Origin: DASZHJ01 sp035280245
GTDB lineage: Bacteria > Pseudomonadota > Alphaproteobacteria > ATCC43930 > CGMCC-115725
DNA: 17,006 bases
Assembly (NCBI GenBank): GCA_035280245.1
Contig: DATEGF010000375.1
Span: 1 to 17,006, forward strand
Reading direction: 5' to 3'
Shown: piece after piece, positions 1 through 6,488 of the stretch
Numbering within the stretch: the first letter of the stretch is position 1
Layout: every line of letters begins with the position of its first letter
The notes under the pieces: generated by a model
The model's database searches: none
What the model was told of the DNA's origin: nothing
Seen by the model: the letters and a program-made list of their open reading frames with translations, nothing else
Made by a program: the position numbers and the translations under genes

Positions 1-1155
1 CAGGCGTTCGATGTCTCCGATATGACCGCCAAGATCGCGGGCATGGTGCCGCGCGGCGAGACCTCCTCGGGCCTCTTCAATGCGGACGAATGGGTCGCGC
101 CCAAAGACCAGCGCAAGATGGACGAGTTCATCGTCTTCGCGATTACGGCCGCGACTCAGGCGGTGGAAGACTCGGGCTGGAAACCCGAGGACGCGGAGAA
201 CCGCGAGCGCACGGGTGTGCTGATCGGCTCCGGCATCGGCGGGTTGCCCGGCATCATGGAGGGCGTCATCACGCTCCATGAGAAGGGCCCTCGGCGCGTG
301 TCACCCTTCTTCATCCCCTCGAACCTGATCAACCTGGCCTCGGGCCACGTCTCGATCAAATACGGCTTCTCGGGCCCCAACCACGCGGTGGTGACGGCGT
401 GCTCGACCGGCGCGCATGCGATCGGCGATGCGGCGCGTCTCATCATGTGGGAAGACGCCGACGTGATGGTGGCGGGCGGCGCCGAGGCCGCCGTCTGCCG
501 GATCGGTCTCGCGGGTTTTGCCGCGGCACGAGCGCTGTCGACCGCCTTCAACGATGACCCGACCAAGGCCTCGCGACCCTGGGACCAGAGGCGCGACGGC
601 TTCGTCATGGGCGAGGGGGCGGGGGTCGTGGTGCTCGAGGAACTCGAGCACGCCAAGCGCCGGGGTGCAAAGATCTATGCCGAGGTGCTGGGCTACGGCA
701 TGTCCGGCGATGCCTTTCACATCACCGCGCCCGCCGAGGACGGCAATGGCGGCTACCGCGCGATGCGCAACGCGCTCAAGCGCGCCAATCTCGCGCCGGA
801 CCAGATCGACTACATCAATGCCCACGGTACCTCGACGCCGAAGGGCGACGAGATCGAGCTCGGTTCGGTGAAGCGCCTGTTCGGTGACCACGCCTACAAA
901 CTCTCGATGTCCTCGACCAAATCCGCGATCGGCCACCTGCTGGGTGCGGCCGGCAGCGTGGAGGCGATCTTCTCGATCCTGGCGCTGCGCGACGGGATCG
1001 TGCCGCCGACGCTCAACCTCGACGACCCCTCGCCGGGCTGCGACATCGACCTCGTGCCTCACAAGGCGAAGGAGCGAGCGCTGCGCTACGCGCTCTCGAA
1101 CTCCTTCGGCTTTGGCGGCACCAACGCCTCGCTTATCTTCGGCCGCGTGAGCTAG
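1..1155 (+). CDS. fabF: Beta-ketoacyl-ACP synthase II (FabF), 5'-truncated
   Basis: Condensing enzyme of type II fatty-acid synthesis: it joins malonyl-ACP to acyl-ACP in the cytoplasm. The frame is open from base 1 and the true start lies outside the window. The first ATG, at 22, is internal, because the family normally has about 35–45 more N-terminal residues. Counting from that ATG, the catalytic triad is complete: Cys127 in VVTACSTGAHAIG, His268 in NAHGTSTPKGD and His305 in KSAIGHLLGAAG. The C-terminal glycine-rich NSFGFGGTNASL segment is present, and the frame ends at a normal TAG (1153–1155). mltG follows 12 bp later on the same strand. In alphaproteobacteria fabF normally follows acpP, which would lie just upstream. 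Identity is secure; FabB is unlikely given this context. Confidence 0.97.
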   Translation, partial: QAFDVSDMTAKIAGMVPRGETSSGLFNADEWVAPKDQRKMDEFIVFAITAATQAVEDSGWKPEDAENRERTGVLIGSGIGGLPGIMEGVITLHEKGPRRVSPFFIPSNLINLASGHVSIKYGFSGPNHAVVTACSTGAHAIGDAARLIMWEDADVMVAGGAEAAVCRIGLAGFAAARALSTAFNDDPTKASRPWDQRRDGFVMGEGAGVVVLEELEHAKRRGAKIYAEVLGYGMSGDAFHITAPAEDGNGGYRAMRNALKRANLAPDQIDYINAHGTSTPKGDEIELGSVKRLFGDHAYKLSMSSTKSAIGHLLGAAGSVEAIFSILALRDGIVPPTLNLDDPSPGCDIDLVPHKAKERALRYALSNSFGFGGTNASLIFGRVS

Positions 1156-1167
1156 GTCGAGGGCTCG

Positions 1168-2184
1168 ATGGCCTGGCGGTCCGGCGCCCGGCTCATTTCC
1201 GCGCTCTTGTTGCTGGTGGTGTCCGCCGGAAGCTTCACGCTCTGGGCCTGGCGCGACTGGACCACGCCAGGACCGCTGCCGGAGAAACGCATCATCGTGC
1301 TGCCCCGCGGCAGCGGTGCGGTCGACGTCGCCCGCACGCTCGGCGCCGAGGGCGTGCTCGCGCATCCCTCGATCTTCCTGCTGGATGCCGCGGTGACCGG
1401 CGACGTGCACCGCCTCAAGGCCGGCGAGTACGAATTCGAGGCCGCAATCACGCCCGAGGGCGTCGCCGATCTGCTGGCGAGCGGCAAGACGGTCCGCCAC
1501 CGTCTCACCATCCCCGAGGGCCTCACCAGTGCCGAGATCGTCGCGATCGTGAATGCCACTCCCGAGCTCGAGGGCAACCCGGAGCCGGTGCCGACCGAGG
1601 GCAGTCTCATGCCCGAGACTTACTTCTTCGCGCTGGGGGACAAGCGGAGCGCGATGGTCGAGCGCATGGAGCGAGCTTTCAGCCGCGCGGTGGCGGAGCT
1701 CTGGACGGAGCGCGGCGCCGATCTGCCGTTCGCCAAGCCCGAGGACGCCGTGATCCTCGCCTCGATCGTCGAGAAGGAGACTGGCCGCGACGAGGAGCGG
1801 CCGCACGTCGCCGGCGTCTATGTCAATCGGATGCGGCTGGGCATGCGGCTGCAGGCGGATCCGACCGTGATCTACGCGATCACGCACGGCAAAGCGCCGC
1901 TCGACCGACCGCTCGGCCACGATGATCTCGGCATCGACTCGCCCTACAACACCTATGCCGTGAAGGGCCTGCCGCCGACGCCGATCGCCAATCCCGGTCT
2001 CGCCGCGCTCAAGGCGGTCTTGCACCCGCTCAAGATGGACGACCTCTATTTCGTCGCCGACGGAACCGGCAAGCACGTCTTCGCGAAGACGCTCGCAGAG
2101 CAGAACCAGCACATCAACGATCTCCGCCGCGCGCAGAGCCAGGCAGCGGCACCCGCGAACCCGCAAGCAGCGCCCGCGCGCTGA
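1168..2184 (+). CDS. mltG: Endolytic peptidoglycan transglycosylase MltG (YceG family)
   Basis: Inner-membrane lytic transglycosylase that cleaves nascent glycan strands and is thought to set their length. The 338-residue protein has a short N-terminus, a single membrane anchor at about residues 8–28, and then a periplasmic YceG domain. The signature ASIVEKETG carries the catalytic glutamate (Glu202, equivalent to E. coli Glu218). The following GMRLQADPTVIYAI and NTYAVKGLPPTPIANPG segments are family hallmarks. The last 20 or so residues are a low-complexity Ala/Pro/Gln tail. The ATG is preceded by GAGGG (1159–1163) four bases upstream, which supports this start. The gene sits 12 bp after fabF, so it is probably co-transcribed with it. 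It is convergent with the dehydrogenase gene, with only 6 bp between the stop codons. Confidence 0.96.
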   Translation: MAWRSGARLISALLLLVVSAGSFTLWAWRDWTTPGPLPEKRIIVLPRGSGAVDVARTLGAEGVLAHPSIFLLDAAVTGDVHRLKAGEYEFEAAITPEGVADLLASGKTVRHRLTIPEGLTSAEIVAIVNATPELEGNPEPVPTEGSLMPETYFFALGDKRSAMVERMERAFSRAVAELWTERGADLPFAKPEDAVILASIVEKETGRDEERPHVAGVYVNRMRLGMRLQADPTVIYAITHGKAPLDRPLGHDDLGIDSPYNTYAVKGLPPTPIANPGLAALKAVLHPLKMDDLYFVADGTGKHVFAKTLAEQNQHINDLRRAQSQAAAPANPQAAPAR

Positions 2185-2190
2185 CGACGG

Positions 2191-2958
2191 TCAAGAACCC
2201 GCACCCGCCTTAGCCCGAGGCGGCCTCAGCACGCGGTCTCCGAGCGCCGGAACGGCGGCGACGAGCCAACTCCCGAGCGTCATCTGCCAGGGGAACGAAA
2301 TGCGCGCCTGGTTGCGATCGAGCCCGCGGGCAATGATCCCAGCGGCGCGATCGGCGGTTATGAGGAACGGCATCCGGAATTTGTTGCGGGCCGTCATCGG
2401 CGTCTCGATGAAGCCGGGACAGATCACGGAGACTCGAATGCCGCGCGAGGCGAGTGCGCCACGCCACGCCTCGGCGAGGGCCTTCACCGCGGCCTTCGAG
2501 GCGCTATAGGCGGGTGCATCGGGAAAGCCACGATAGCCCGCGAGCGAACTCATGAAGGCGATCTGGCCGCGGCCGCGCTCGACCATGCGCTCCATCGCGG
2601 GATAGACGGTATTCAGCACGCCGTCGACATTGACCTCGAATACCGGGCGCGCGAGCGTTTCGCTGCCACGACTGAAGCCCTCGTCGGCGCCGATGCCCGC
2701 GTTGGCGATCACGAGATCCAGAGGTGCGTCCGCGTCGGCCGCTAGGATCCACTCGCGCATCGCCGATCGGTCGGTAACGGCGACCGCCTTCGGGACGACA
2801 GCGGCACCCTGCGCGCGGCTTGAGACCGCGACCTCTTCGAGTCGCTTCAGGTCGCGGCCGCCGAGATCGAGTCGCGTCTCGGGGCTCGCGTAGTGGCGCG
2901 CGAGTGCCGCGCCGATGCCGCTGGAGGCGCCGGTGATCAGGATGTGTCGGGAAGCCAT
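2191..2958 (-). CDS. Classical short-chain dehydrogenase/reductase (SDR)
   Basis: NAD(P)-dependent oxidoreductase of 255 residues with a complete classical SDR core. It has the cofactor motif TGASSGIG (residues 9–16), NAG at 86–88, and the catalytic tetrad Asn110, Ser138, Tyr151 and Lys155 (YSASK). The PG motif is in VICPGFIETPM. Arg35 after the second strand could favour NADP(H), but this is weak evidence. The C-terminus (about 225–247) is a hydrophobic stretch followed by basic residues, as in SDRs thought to associate with membranes. The substrate cannot be deduced. The gene stands alone on the minus strand, splitting the otherwise co-directional mltG and yicC. It is convergent with the former and divergent from the latter. 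No clear ribosome binding site precedes the ATG. The SDR assignment is firm; the physiological role is unknown. Confidence 0.93.
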   Translation of the reverse strand: MASRHILITGASSGIGAALARHYASPETRLDLGGRDLKRLEEVAVSSRAQGAAVVPKAVAVTDRSAMREWILAADADAPLDLVIANAGIGADEGFSRGSETLARPVFEVNVDGVLNTVYPAMERMVERGRGQIAFMSSLAGYRGFPDAPAYSASKAAVKALAEAWRGALASRGIRVSVICPGFIETPMTARNKFRMPFLITADRAAGIIARGLDRNQARISFPWQMTLGSWLVAAVPALGDRVLRPPRAKAGAGS

Positions 2959-2969
2959 GGCCGGGACCG

Positions 2970-2998
2970 TTGTTGACGCCGATGGTGAAGGCTATAAC
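2970..2998 (+). promoter_or_regulatory. Candidate sigma-70-type promoter for yicC–gmk
   Basis: TTGTTG at 2970–2975 and TATAAC at 2993–2998 are separated by 17 bp, the optimal spacing. The -10 matches the consensus at five of six positions. An overlapping TTGACG (2973–2978) is a better -35 hexamer but would leave only 14 bp. Transcription would start near 3005, about 55 bases before the GTG of yicC. The position between divergent genes, where yicC is cut off from the upstream operon, supports a real promoter. Not tested. Confidence 0.5.
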
Positions 2999-3006
2999 GC
3001 TTGCCA

Positions 3007-3037
3007 GGGTAGCCGGTCGAGCGGCGCCCCGTTTTTT
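3007..3037 (+). terminator. Hairpin plus T6 tract in the yicC leader (possible attenuator)
   Basis: GGG (3007–3009) and GCCG (3012–3015) can pair with CGGC (3022–3025) and CCC (3027–3029) around a six-base loop, with a small 2/1 internal bulge. The stem is followed two bases later by six T residues (3032–3037). This has the layout of an intrinsic terminator and lies inside the predicted 5' leader of yicC, just after the predicted transcription start. The stem is short and imperfect, so activity is uncertain. It could act as an attenuator, stop read-through, or be chance. Confidence 0.3.
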
Positions 3038-3059
3038 CCTTGCTTGGTCCGGGAGACTC

Positions 3060-3986
3060 GTGCCCAAACCCGCTACTGCCGCTTCCGCCCATGTCCTCGG
3101 CATCGTCGCCAGCATGACCGGCTTTGCCCGCGTCGAGGGCGAGGCGGAGGGCTTCGCGTGGAGCTGGGAGCTCAAAAGCGTCAACGGCAAATCGCTGGAC
3201 CTGCGCTTTCGCCTGCCGCCCGGTTTCGACGCGCTCGAGCTGCCGCTGCGCTCGCTGGTCGCCGAGCGTCTGAAGCGGGGCTCCGTCAGCCTGAATCTCA
3301 CGGTCGCCCGCACCGCGTCGAGCGCGCCGCTGCAAGTCAACCGCGCCGTCCTGGACCAGGTGCTGGTGCTCAGCCGAGAGCTCGGCAAGAAGATCAAGGC
3401 GGCGCCACCCACGATCGACGGCCTGCTGGCGCTTCGCGGCGTGCTCGAGAGCGGCGAGGAGATGCCGGACGCCGCGACACGCGAGCGGCGCGAGAAGGCG
3501 CTACTCGCTGGCTGCCGCAAGGCCCTCGATGCGCTCGGCAAGATGCGCCGCGCGGAGGGCGCGCGGCTCGGTGCGGTGCTGTCGGAGCGTCTCAAGGAGA
3601 TCGCCGGTCTCGTTGTGGCGGCCGAAGCATCCGCCGCGACCCAGCCTGAGGCAATCCGCGCGCGGCTTAAGACGCTGGTGGATGCGCTCAAGGACGCGGT
3701 GCCCGCGATTCCCGAGGAGCGGCTCGCGCAAGAGGCGGCCCTGCTGGTGGCACGCGGCGACATCCGCGAGGAGCTCGATCGCCTGACCGCGCATATCGCG
3801 GCGGCGCGCGAGCTGCTTGCCGAGGGCGGCGCGGTCGGCCGGCGTCTCGATTTTCTCTGCCAGGAGTTCAACCGCGAGGCCAATACGCTCTGCTCGAAAT
3901 CGGCGGATGTGGATCTGACGCGCCTCGGCCTCGAGCTCAAGGCCGGGATCGAGCAGCTGCGCGAGCAAGTGCAGAACATCGAGTAG
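3060..3986 (+). CDS. yicC: YicC-family endoribonuclease
   Basis: Member of the YicC/YloC family, known as endoribonucleases linked to RNA turnover in E. coli and Bacillus. The N-terminal YicC domain begins at SMTGFARVEG and includes ELKSVNGKSLDLRFRLP. The C-terminal conserved domain ends with AVGRRLDFLCQEFNREANT and ELKAGIEQLREQVQNIE, close to the E. coli protein end. The start chosen is GTG at 3060 because GGGAG (3051–3055) lies four bases before it, giving 308 residues. The alternative ATG at 3114 matches the usual family N-terminus (MTGFAR) but has no visible ribosome binding site. The open frame back to 2970 is rejected because it runs through the promoter-like region. gmk follows almost immediately, a conserved pairing. 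Confidence 0.93.
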   Translation: MPKPATAASAHVLGIVASMTGFARVEGEAEGFAWSWELKSVNGKSLDLRFRLPPGFDALELPLRSLVAERLKRGSVSLNLTVARTASSAPLQVNRAVLDQVLVLSRELGKKIKAAPPTIDGLLALRGVLESGEEMPDAATRERREKALLAGCRKALDALGKMRRAEGARLGAVLSERLKEIAGLVVAAEASAATQPEAIRARLKTLVDALKDAVPAIPEERLAQEAALLVARGDIREELDRLTAHIAAARELLAEGGAVGRRLDFLCQEFNREANTLCSKSADVDLTRLGLELKAGIEQLREQVQNIE

Positions 3987-3988
3987 CC

Positions 3989-4636
3989 GTGCCCATGGGG
4001 TCCCCCGAGATCGGCCGCCGCGGCCTGCTCCTGGTGCTCTCCTCGCCCTCGGGCGCCGGCAAGACCACGATCACGCGCCGGCTGGTCGAGCGGGACGGAA
4101 ATTTGAGCGTCTCGATCTCCGCCACTACGCGTCCGCCGCGCGCCAACGAGGTCGACGGGCAGGACTACCATTTCGTGAGCAACTCTCGCTTCGACGAGAT
4201 GGTGCGCGCGGGCGCACTCCTCGAGCATGCGACCGTGTTCGGCAATCGCTATGGCACGCCGCGTGCGCCGGTCGAGGCGGCGCTCGCGGCCGGCTGCGAC
4301 ATCGTGAGCGACATCGACTGGCAGGGGACTCAGCAGCTCGCGCAGAGCGTGCGCGGCGATCTCGTCGCGGTCTTCGTCTTGCCGCCGAGCATGGCGGCGC
4401 TCGAGGATCGCCTGCGGCGCCGCGCCCAGGACAGCGACGAGGTCGTCGGCCAGCGCATGGCGAAATCCGCCGACGAGATGAGCCACTGGCCCGAATACGA
4501 CTACGTGATCGTGAACCGCGACCTCGATGCAAGCGTCGAGGAGGCGCAGGCAATCCTGACGGCCGAGCGCTTGAAGCGCGAGCGCCAGGTGGGCCTGGCG
4601 GAATTCGTGAACCGCCTGAGGGGCGGGAGCGGTTAG
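3989..4636 (+). CDS. gmk: Guanylate kinase
   Basis: Phosphorylates GMP to GDP with ATP in the cytoplasm, an essential step in guanine nucleotide supply. The product is 215 residues, a normal length. The P-loop is SPSGAGKTT (residues 19–27, numbering from the GTG). The GMP-binding region follows in SATTRPPRANEVDGQDYHF, with Arg48, Arg51 and Tyr60. The lid and core include the FGNRYGTPRAPVE and DIDWQGTQQL segments. The start is either GTG 3989 (2 bp after the yicC stop) or ATG 3995. The two differ by two residues and neither has a strong ribosome binding site, so translation may be coupled to yicC. The TAG stop (4634–4636) overlaps the opposing rsmA stop by two bases. Confidence 0.96.
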   Translation: MPMGSPEIGRRGLLLVLSSPSGAGKTTITRRLVERDGNLSVSISATTRPPRANEVDGQDYHFVSNSRFDEMVRAGALLEHATVFGNRYGTPRAPVEAALAAGCDIVSDIDWQGTQQLAQSVRGDLVAVFVLPPSMAALEDRLRRRAQDSDEVVGQRMAKSADEMSHWPEYDYVIVNRDLDASVEEAQAILTAERLKRERQVGLAEFVNRLRGGSG

Positions 4637-5427
4637 GCCGCCAGCGCGCGGGCGAGCGCGCAGAAATCCTCGACCGAGAGCTCTTCCGCTCGCCGCGTCG
4701 GCGCGATGCCGCCGTTCGCGAGCAGCGGCTCGGGATCGACGCCGAGGCTCTTCAAGCTCTGCCGCAGCATCTTGCGGCGCTGGCCGAAGGCGGCGGCGGT
4801 GACGCGCTCGAGGTCGGCGCGACCGCAGGATGCGAGCGGCTCCGCCCGCGGATCGATGCGGACCAGGCTCGAGGTGACCTTGGGCGCCGGCACGAAGGCG
4901 CGTGGCGTCACGTCGAAGAGCACGGTCACGCGTGCCGTCCATTGCACCAGGACCGAGAGACGGCCGTAGGCGGAGGTGCGCGGCTTCGCGGCGAGCCGCG
5001 CCGCCACCTCCTTCTGAAACATCAGCGTCAGGCTCTCATAGGCGTCGAGGTCCGGTAGCCATTTCAACAGCAGCGCCGTCGCGATGTTGTAGGGGAGATT
5101 GGCCACGATCTTGCGCGGAGCGGGCACCAAGCTCTTGGGGTCGATCTCGAGAGCGTCCTCGGCGAGAACGCGCAAGCGGTCGGGATAGGCGGCGACCAGC
5201 TCTTGCAACGCCTCGACGCAGCGCCGGTCCCGCTCGATCGCCGTGACGCTGCCGGCGCCAGCAGCCAGGAGCGCGCGGGTAAGGCCGCCGGGACCCGGCC
5301 CGATCTCGATCACATTGACCCCATCGAGCGGTTCTGCGGCGCGCGCGATCCGCGCGATCAGATTGAGGTCGAGGAGGAAATTCTGGCCGAGCGACTTTCG
5401 AGCGGCGAGGCCGAAGCGCTGGATCAC
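4633..5427 (-). CDS. rsmA: 16S rRNA (adenine1518/1519-N6) dimethyltransferase RsmA/KsgA
   Basis: Dimethylates two adjacent adenines near the 3' end of 16S rRNA using S-adenosylmethionine, late in 30S assembly. Counting from GTG 5427, the motifs are GQNF (14–17), the SAM-binding EIGPGPGGLT (41–50), acidic Glu65 in AIERD, the ED pair at 90–91 and the catalytic NLPY (110–113). A C-terminal helical domain ends in EELSVEDFCALARALAA. At 264 residues it is slightly short at the N-terminus. The conserved LPALREVIQRFG segment, typical of alphaproteobacterial homologues, begins just upstream in frame, where no ATG, GTG or TTG exists. A CTG at 5451 preceded by GGGAGG may be the real start. The gene is downstream of pdxA. 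The stop TAA (4633–4635) overlaps the gmk stop. Confidence 0.94.
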   Translation of the reverse strand: MIQRFGLAARKSLGQNFLLDLNLIARIARAAEPLDGVNVIEIGPGPGGLTRALLAAGAGSVTAIERDRRCVEALQELVAAYPDRLRVLAEDALEIDPKSLVPAPRKIVANLPYNIATALLLKWLPDLDAYESLTLMFQKEVAARLAAKPRTSAYGRLSVLVQWTARVTVLFDVTPRAFVPAPKVTSSLVRIDPRAEPLASCGRADLERVTAAAFGQRRKMLRQSLKSLGVDPEPLLANGGIAPTRRAEELSVEDFCALARALAA

Positions 5428-5458
5428 CTCGCGGAGCGCCGGCAGCGCCAGCCCGGAC

Positions 5459-5464
5459 CCTCCC
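5459..5464 (-). promoter_or_regulatory. Strong Shine–Dalgarno (GGGAGG) upstream of rsmA CTG
   Basis: On the minus strand GGGAGG lies seven bases before an in-frame CTG (5451–5449). No standard start codon is placed to use it, since GTG 5427 is more than 30 bases away. It therefore points to CTG initiation of rsmA and would restore the conserved N-terminal segment (L)ALPALREV. Confidence 0.45.
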
Positions 5465-5477
5465 GTGGGATCGATGC

Positions 5478-6488
5478 TCAGGCGACGGAGCGGCGGAGCG
5501 CGCGCCGGTCGGCCATCTGGCCAGCCATCTGGAGGGCCGCGATCAAGCTGTCGGGATTGGCGGTGCCGCGTCCCGCGATGTCGGTGGCGGTGCCATGGTC
5601 GGGCGACGTCCGGATGAAAGGCAGGCCGAGTGTCACGTTGACGCCACGGTCGAAGTCGATGGTCTTGAGCGGAATCAGCGCCTGGTCGTGATACATGCAG
5701 ATGACGGCGTCGTAGCGCTGACGCGCCCCCGCGTGGAACAGCGTGTCCGCGGGAAAAGGACCCGCGACCGCGTGGCCCTCGGCGCGGAGCGCCTCGACCG
5801 CGGGCACGATCAGCTCGATCTCCTCCCGGCCCATGGCGCCCTGCTCGCCGGCGTGGGGGTTGAGGCCCGCGATCGCGAGCCGGGGCCGCGACAGGCCGAA
5901 ATCGCTCGCGAGGGCGCGCGCCGTGATCCGCCCGGCGGCGATGATGTTCGCGGTCGTGAGCCGCTGGGGCACGTCCTTGAGCGCGATGTGCACGGTTACC
6001 GGCACCACCCGCAGGCCCGGGCAGGCCAGCATCATGATCGCCTTGGCGTCGCCGCCCGCGAGCTCCTCGAGGAACTCGGTGTGGCCGGGATGACGGAAGC
6101 CCGCCGCGTAGAGCGTCTCCTTCTGGATCGGGTTGGTCACCACGGCCGAGGCACGCCCGCCGCGCACCAGCTCGACGGCGCTCACGATCGCTGCGATCAC
6201 CGCGCGCGCGTTCGCCGTATCCGGTCGGCCCATCAGCACGGGATGCGCAAGGCGGCGCGGCAGGACGCCCAGGGCCTCGGGAAAGCAGCCGGCGGCCTCT
6301 TCGGGCCCCGCGACGGCGCGCAGCGGCACGTCCCATCCCAGCATGGCCGCGAGCCGGCCAAGCCGGTCGGGGTCGTCGATGACGAAGAACGCGGGAACGC
6401 CCTCCGCCCGCCGCAGCCACGACATCAGCGTGATCTCGCCGCCGATGCCGGCGGGCTCGCCCATGGTCACCGCGATCGGACGGGTCAT
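5478..6488 (-). CDS. pdxA: 4-hydroxythreonine-4-phosphate dehydrogenase
   Basis: NAD-dependent, metal-requiring enzyme of the DXP-dependent pyridoxal 5'-phosphate pathway. It oxidises 4-phosphohydroxy-L-threonine to the aminoketone used by PdxJ. The product is 336 residues, a usual length. It begins with the family N-terminus VTMGEPAGIGGEIT. The three metal-binding histidines are His167 (VTVHIAL), His212 (NPHAGEQG) and His267 (MYHDQALIPLK). The substrate-binding PGHTEFL (about 134–140) and the C-terminal TSPDHGTATDIAG are intact. The start ATG overlaps the upstream surA stop as ATGA (6488–6485), indicating translational coupling. rsmA follows after a short gap. surA–pdxA–rsmA is a conserved trio in proteobacteria. 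Confidence 0.97.
   Translation of the reverse strand: MTRPIAVTMGEPAGIGGEITLMSWLRRAEGVPAFFVIDDPDRLGRLAAMLGWDVPLRAVAGPEEAAGCFPEALGVLPRRLAHPVLMGRPDTANARAVIAAIVSAVELVRGGRASAVVTNPIQKETLYAAGFRHPGHTEFLEELAGGDAKAIMMLACPGLRVVPVTVHIALKDVPQRLTTANIIAAGRITARALASDFGLSRPRLAIAGLNPHAGEQGAMGREEIELIVPAVEALRAEGHAVAGPFPADTLFHAGARQRYDAVICMYHDQALIPLKTIDFDRGVNVTLGLPFIRTSPDHGTATDIAGRGTANPDSLIAALQMAGQMADRRALRRSVA

Noticed and set aside
301..2166. 621-codon minus-strand open frame opposite fabF and mltG
   Set aside because: The product is rich in Arg, His, Glu and Gly with no domain, and lies antisense to two well-identified genes. It is a codon-bias shadow in GC-rich DNA.
2970..3059. N-terminal extension of yicC to ATG 2970
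   Set aside because: It would run through the promoter-like and hairpin sequences. The family starts at MTGFAR, and a good ribosome binding site precedes GTG 3060.
2959..3059. Minus-strand promoter for the SDR gene
   Set aside because: The only AT-rich hexamer (TATAGC on the minus strand, overlapping the yicC -10) has no reasonable -35 partner.
2504..4942. 812-codon minus-strand open frame spanning the SDR, yicC and gmk region
   Set aside because: It overlaps three or more real genes, and its translation is Arg/Ser/Ala-rich low complexity without motifs.
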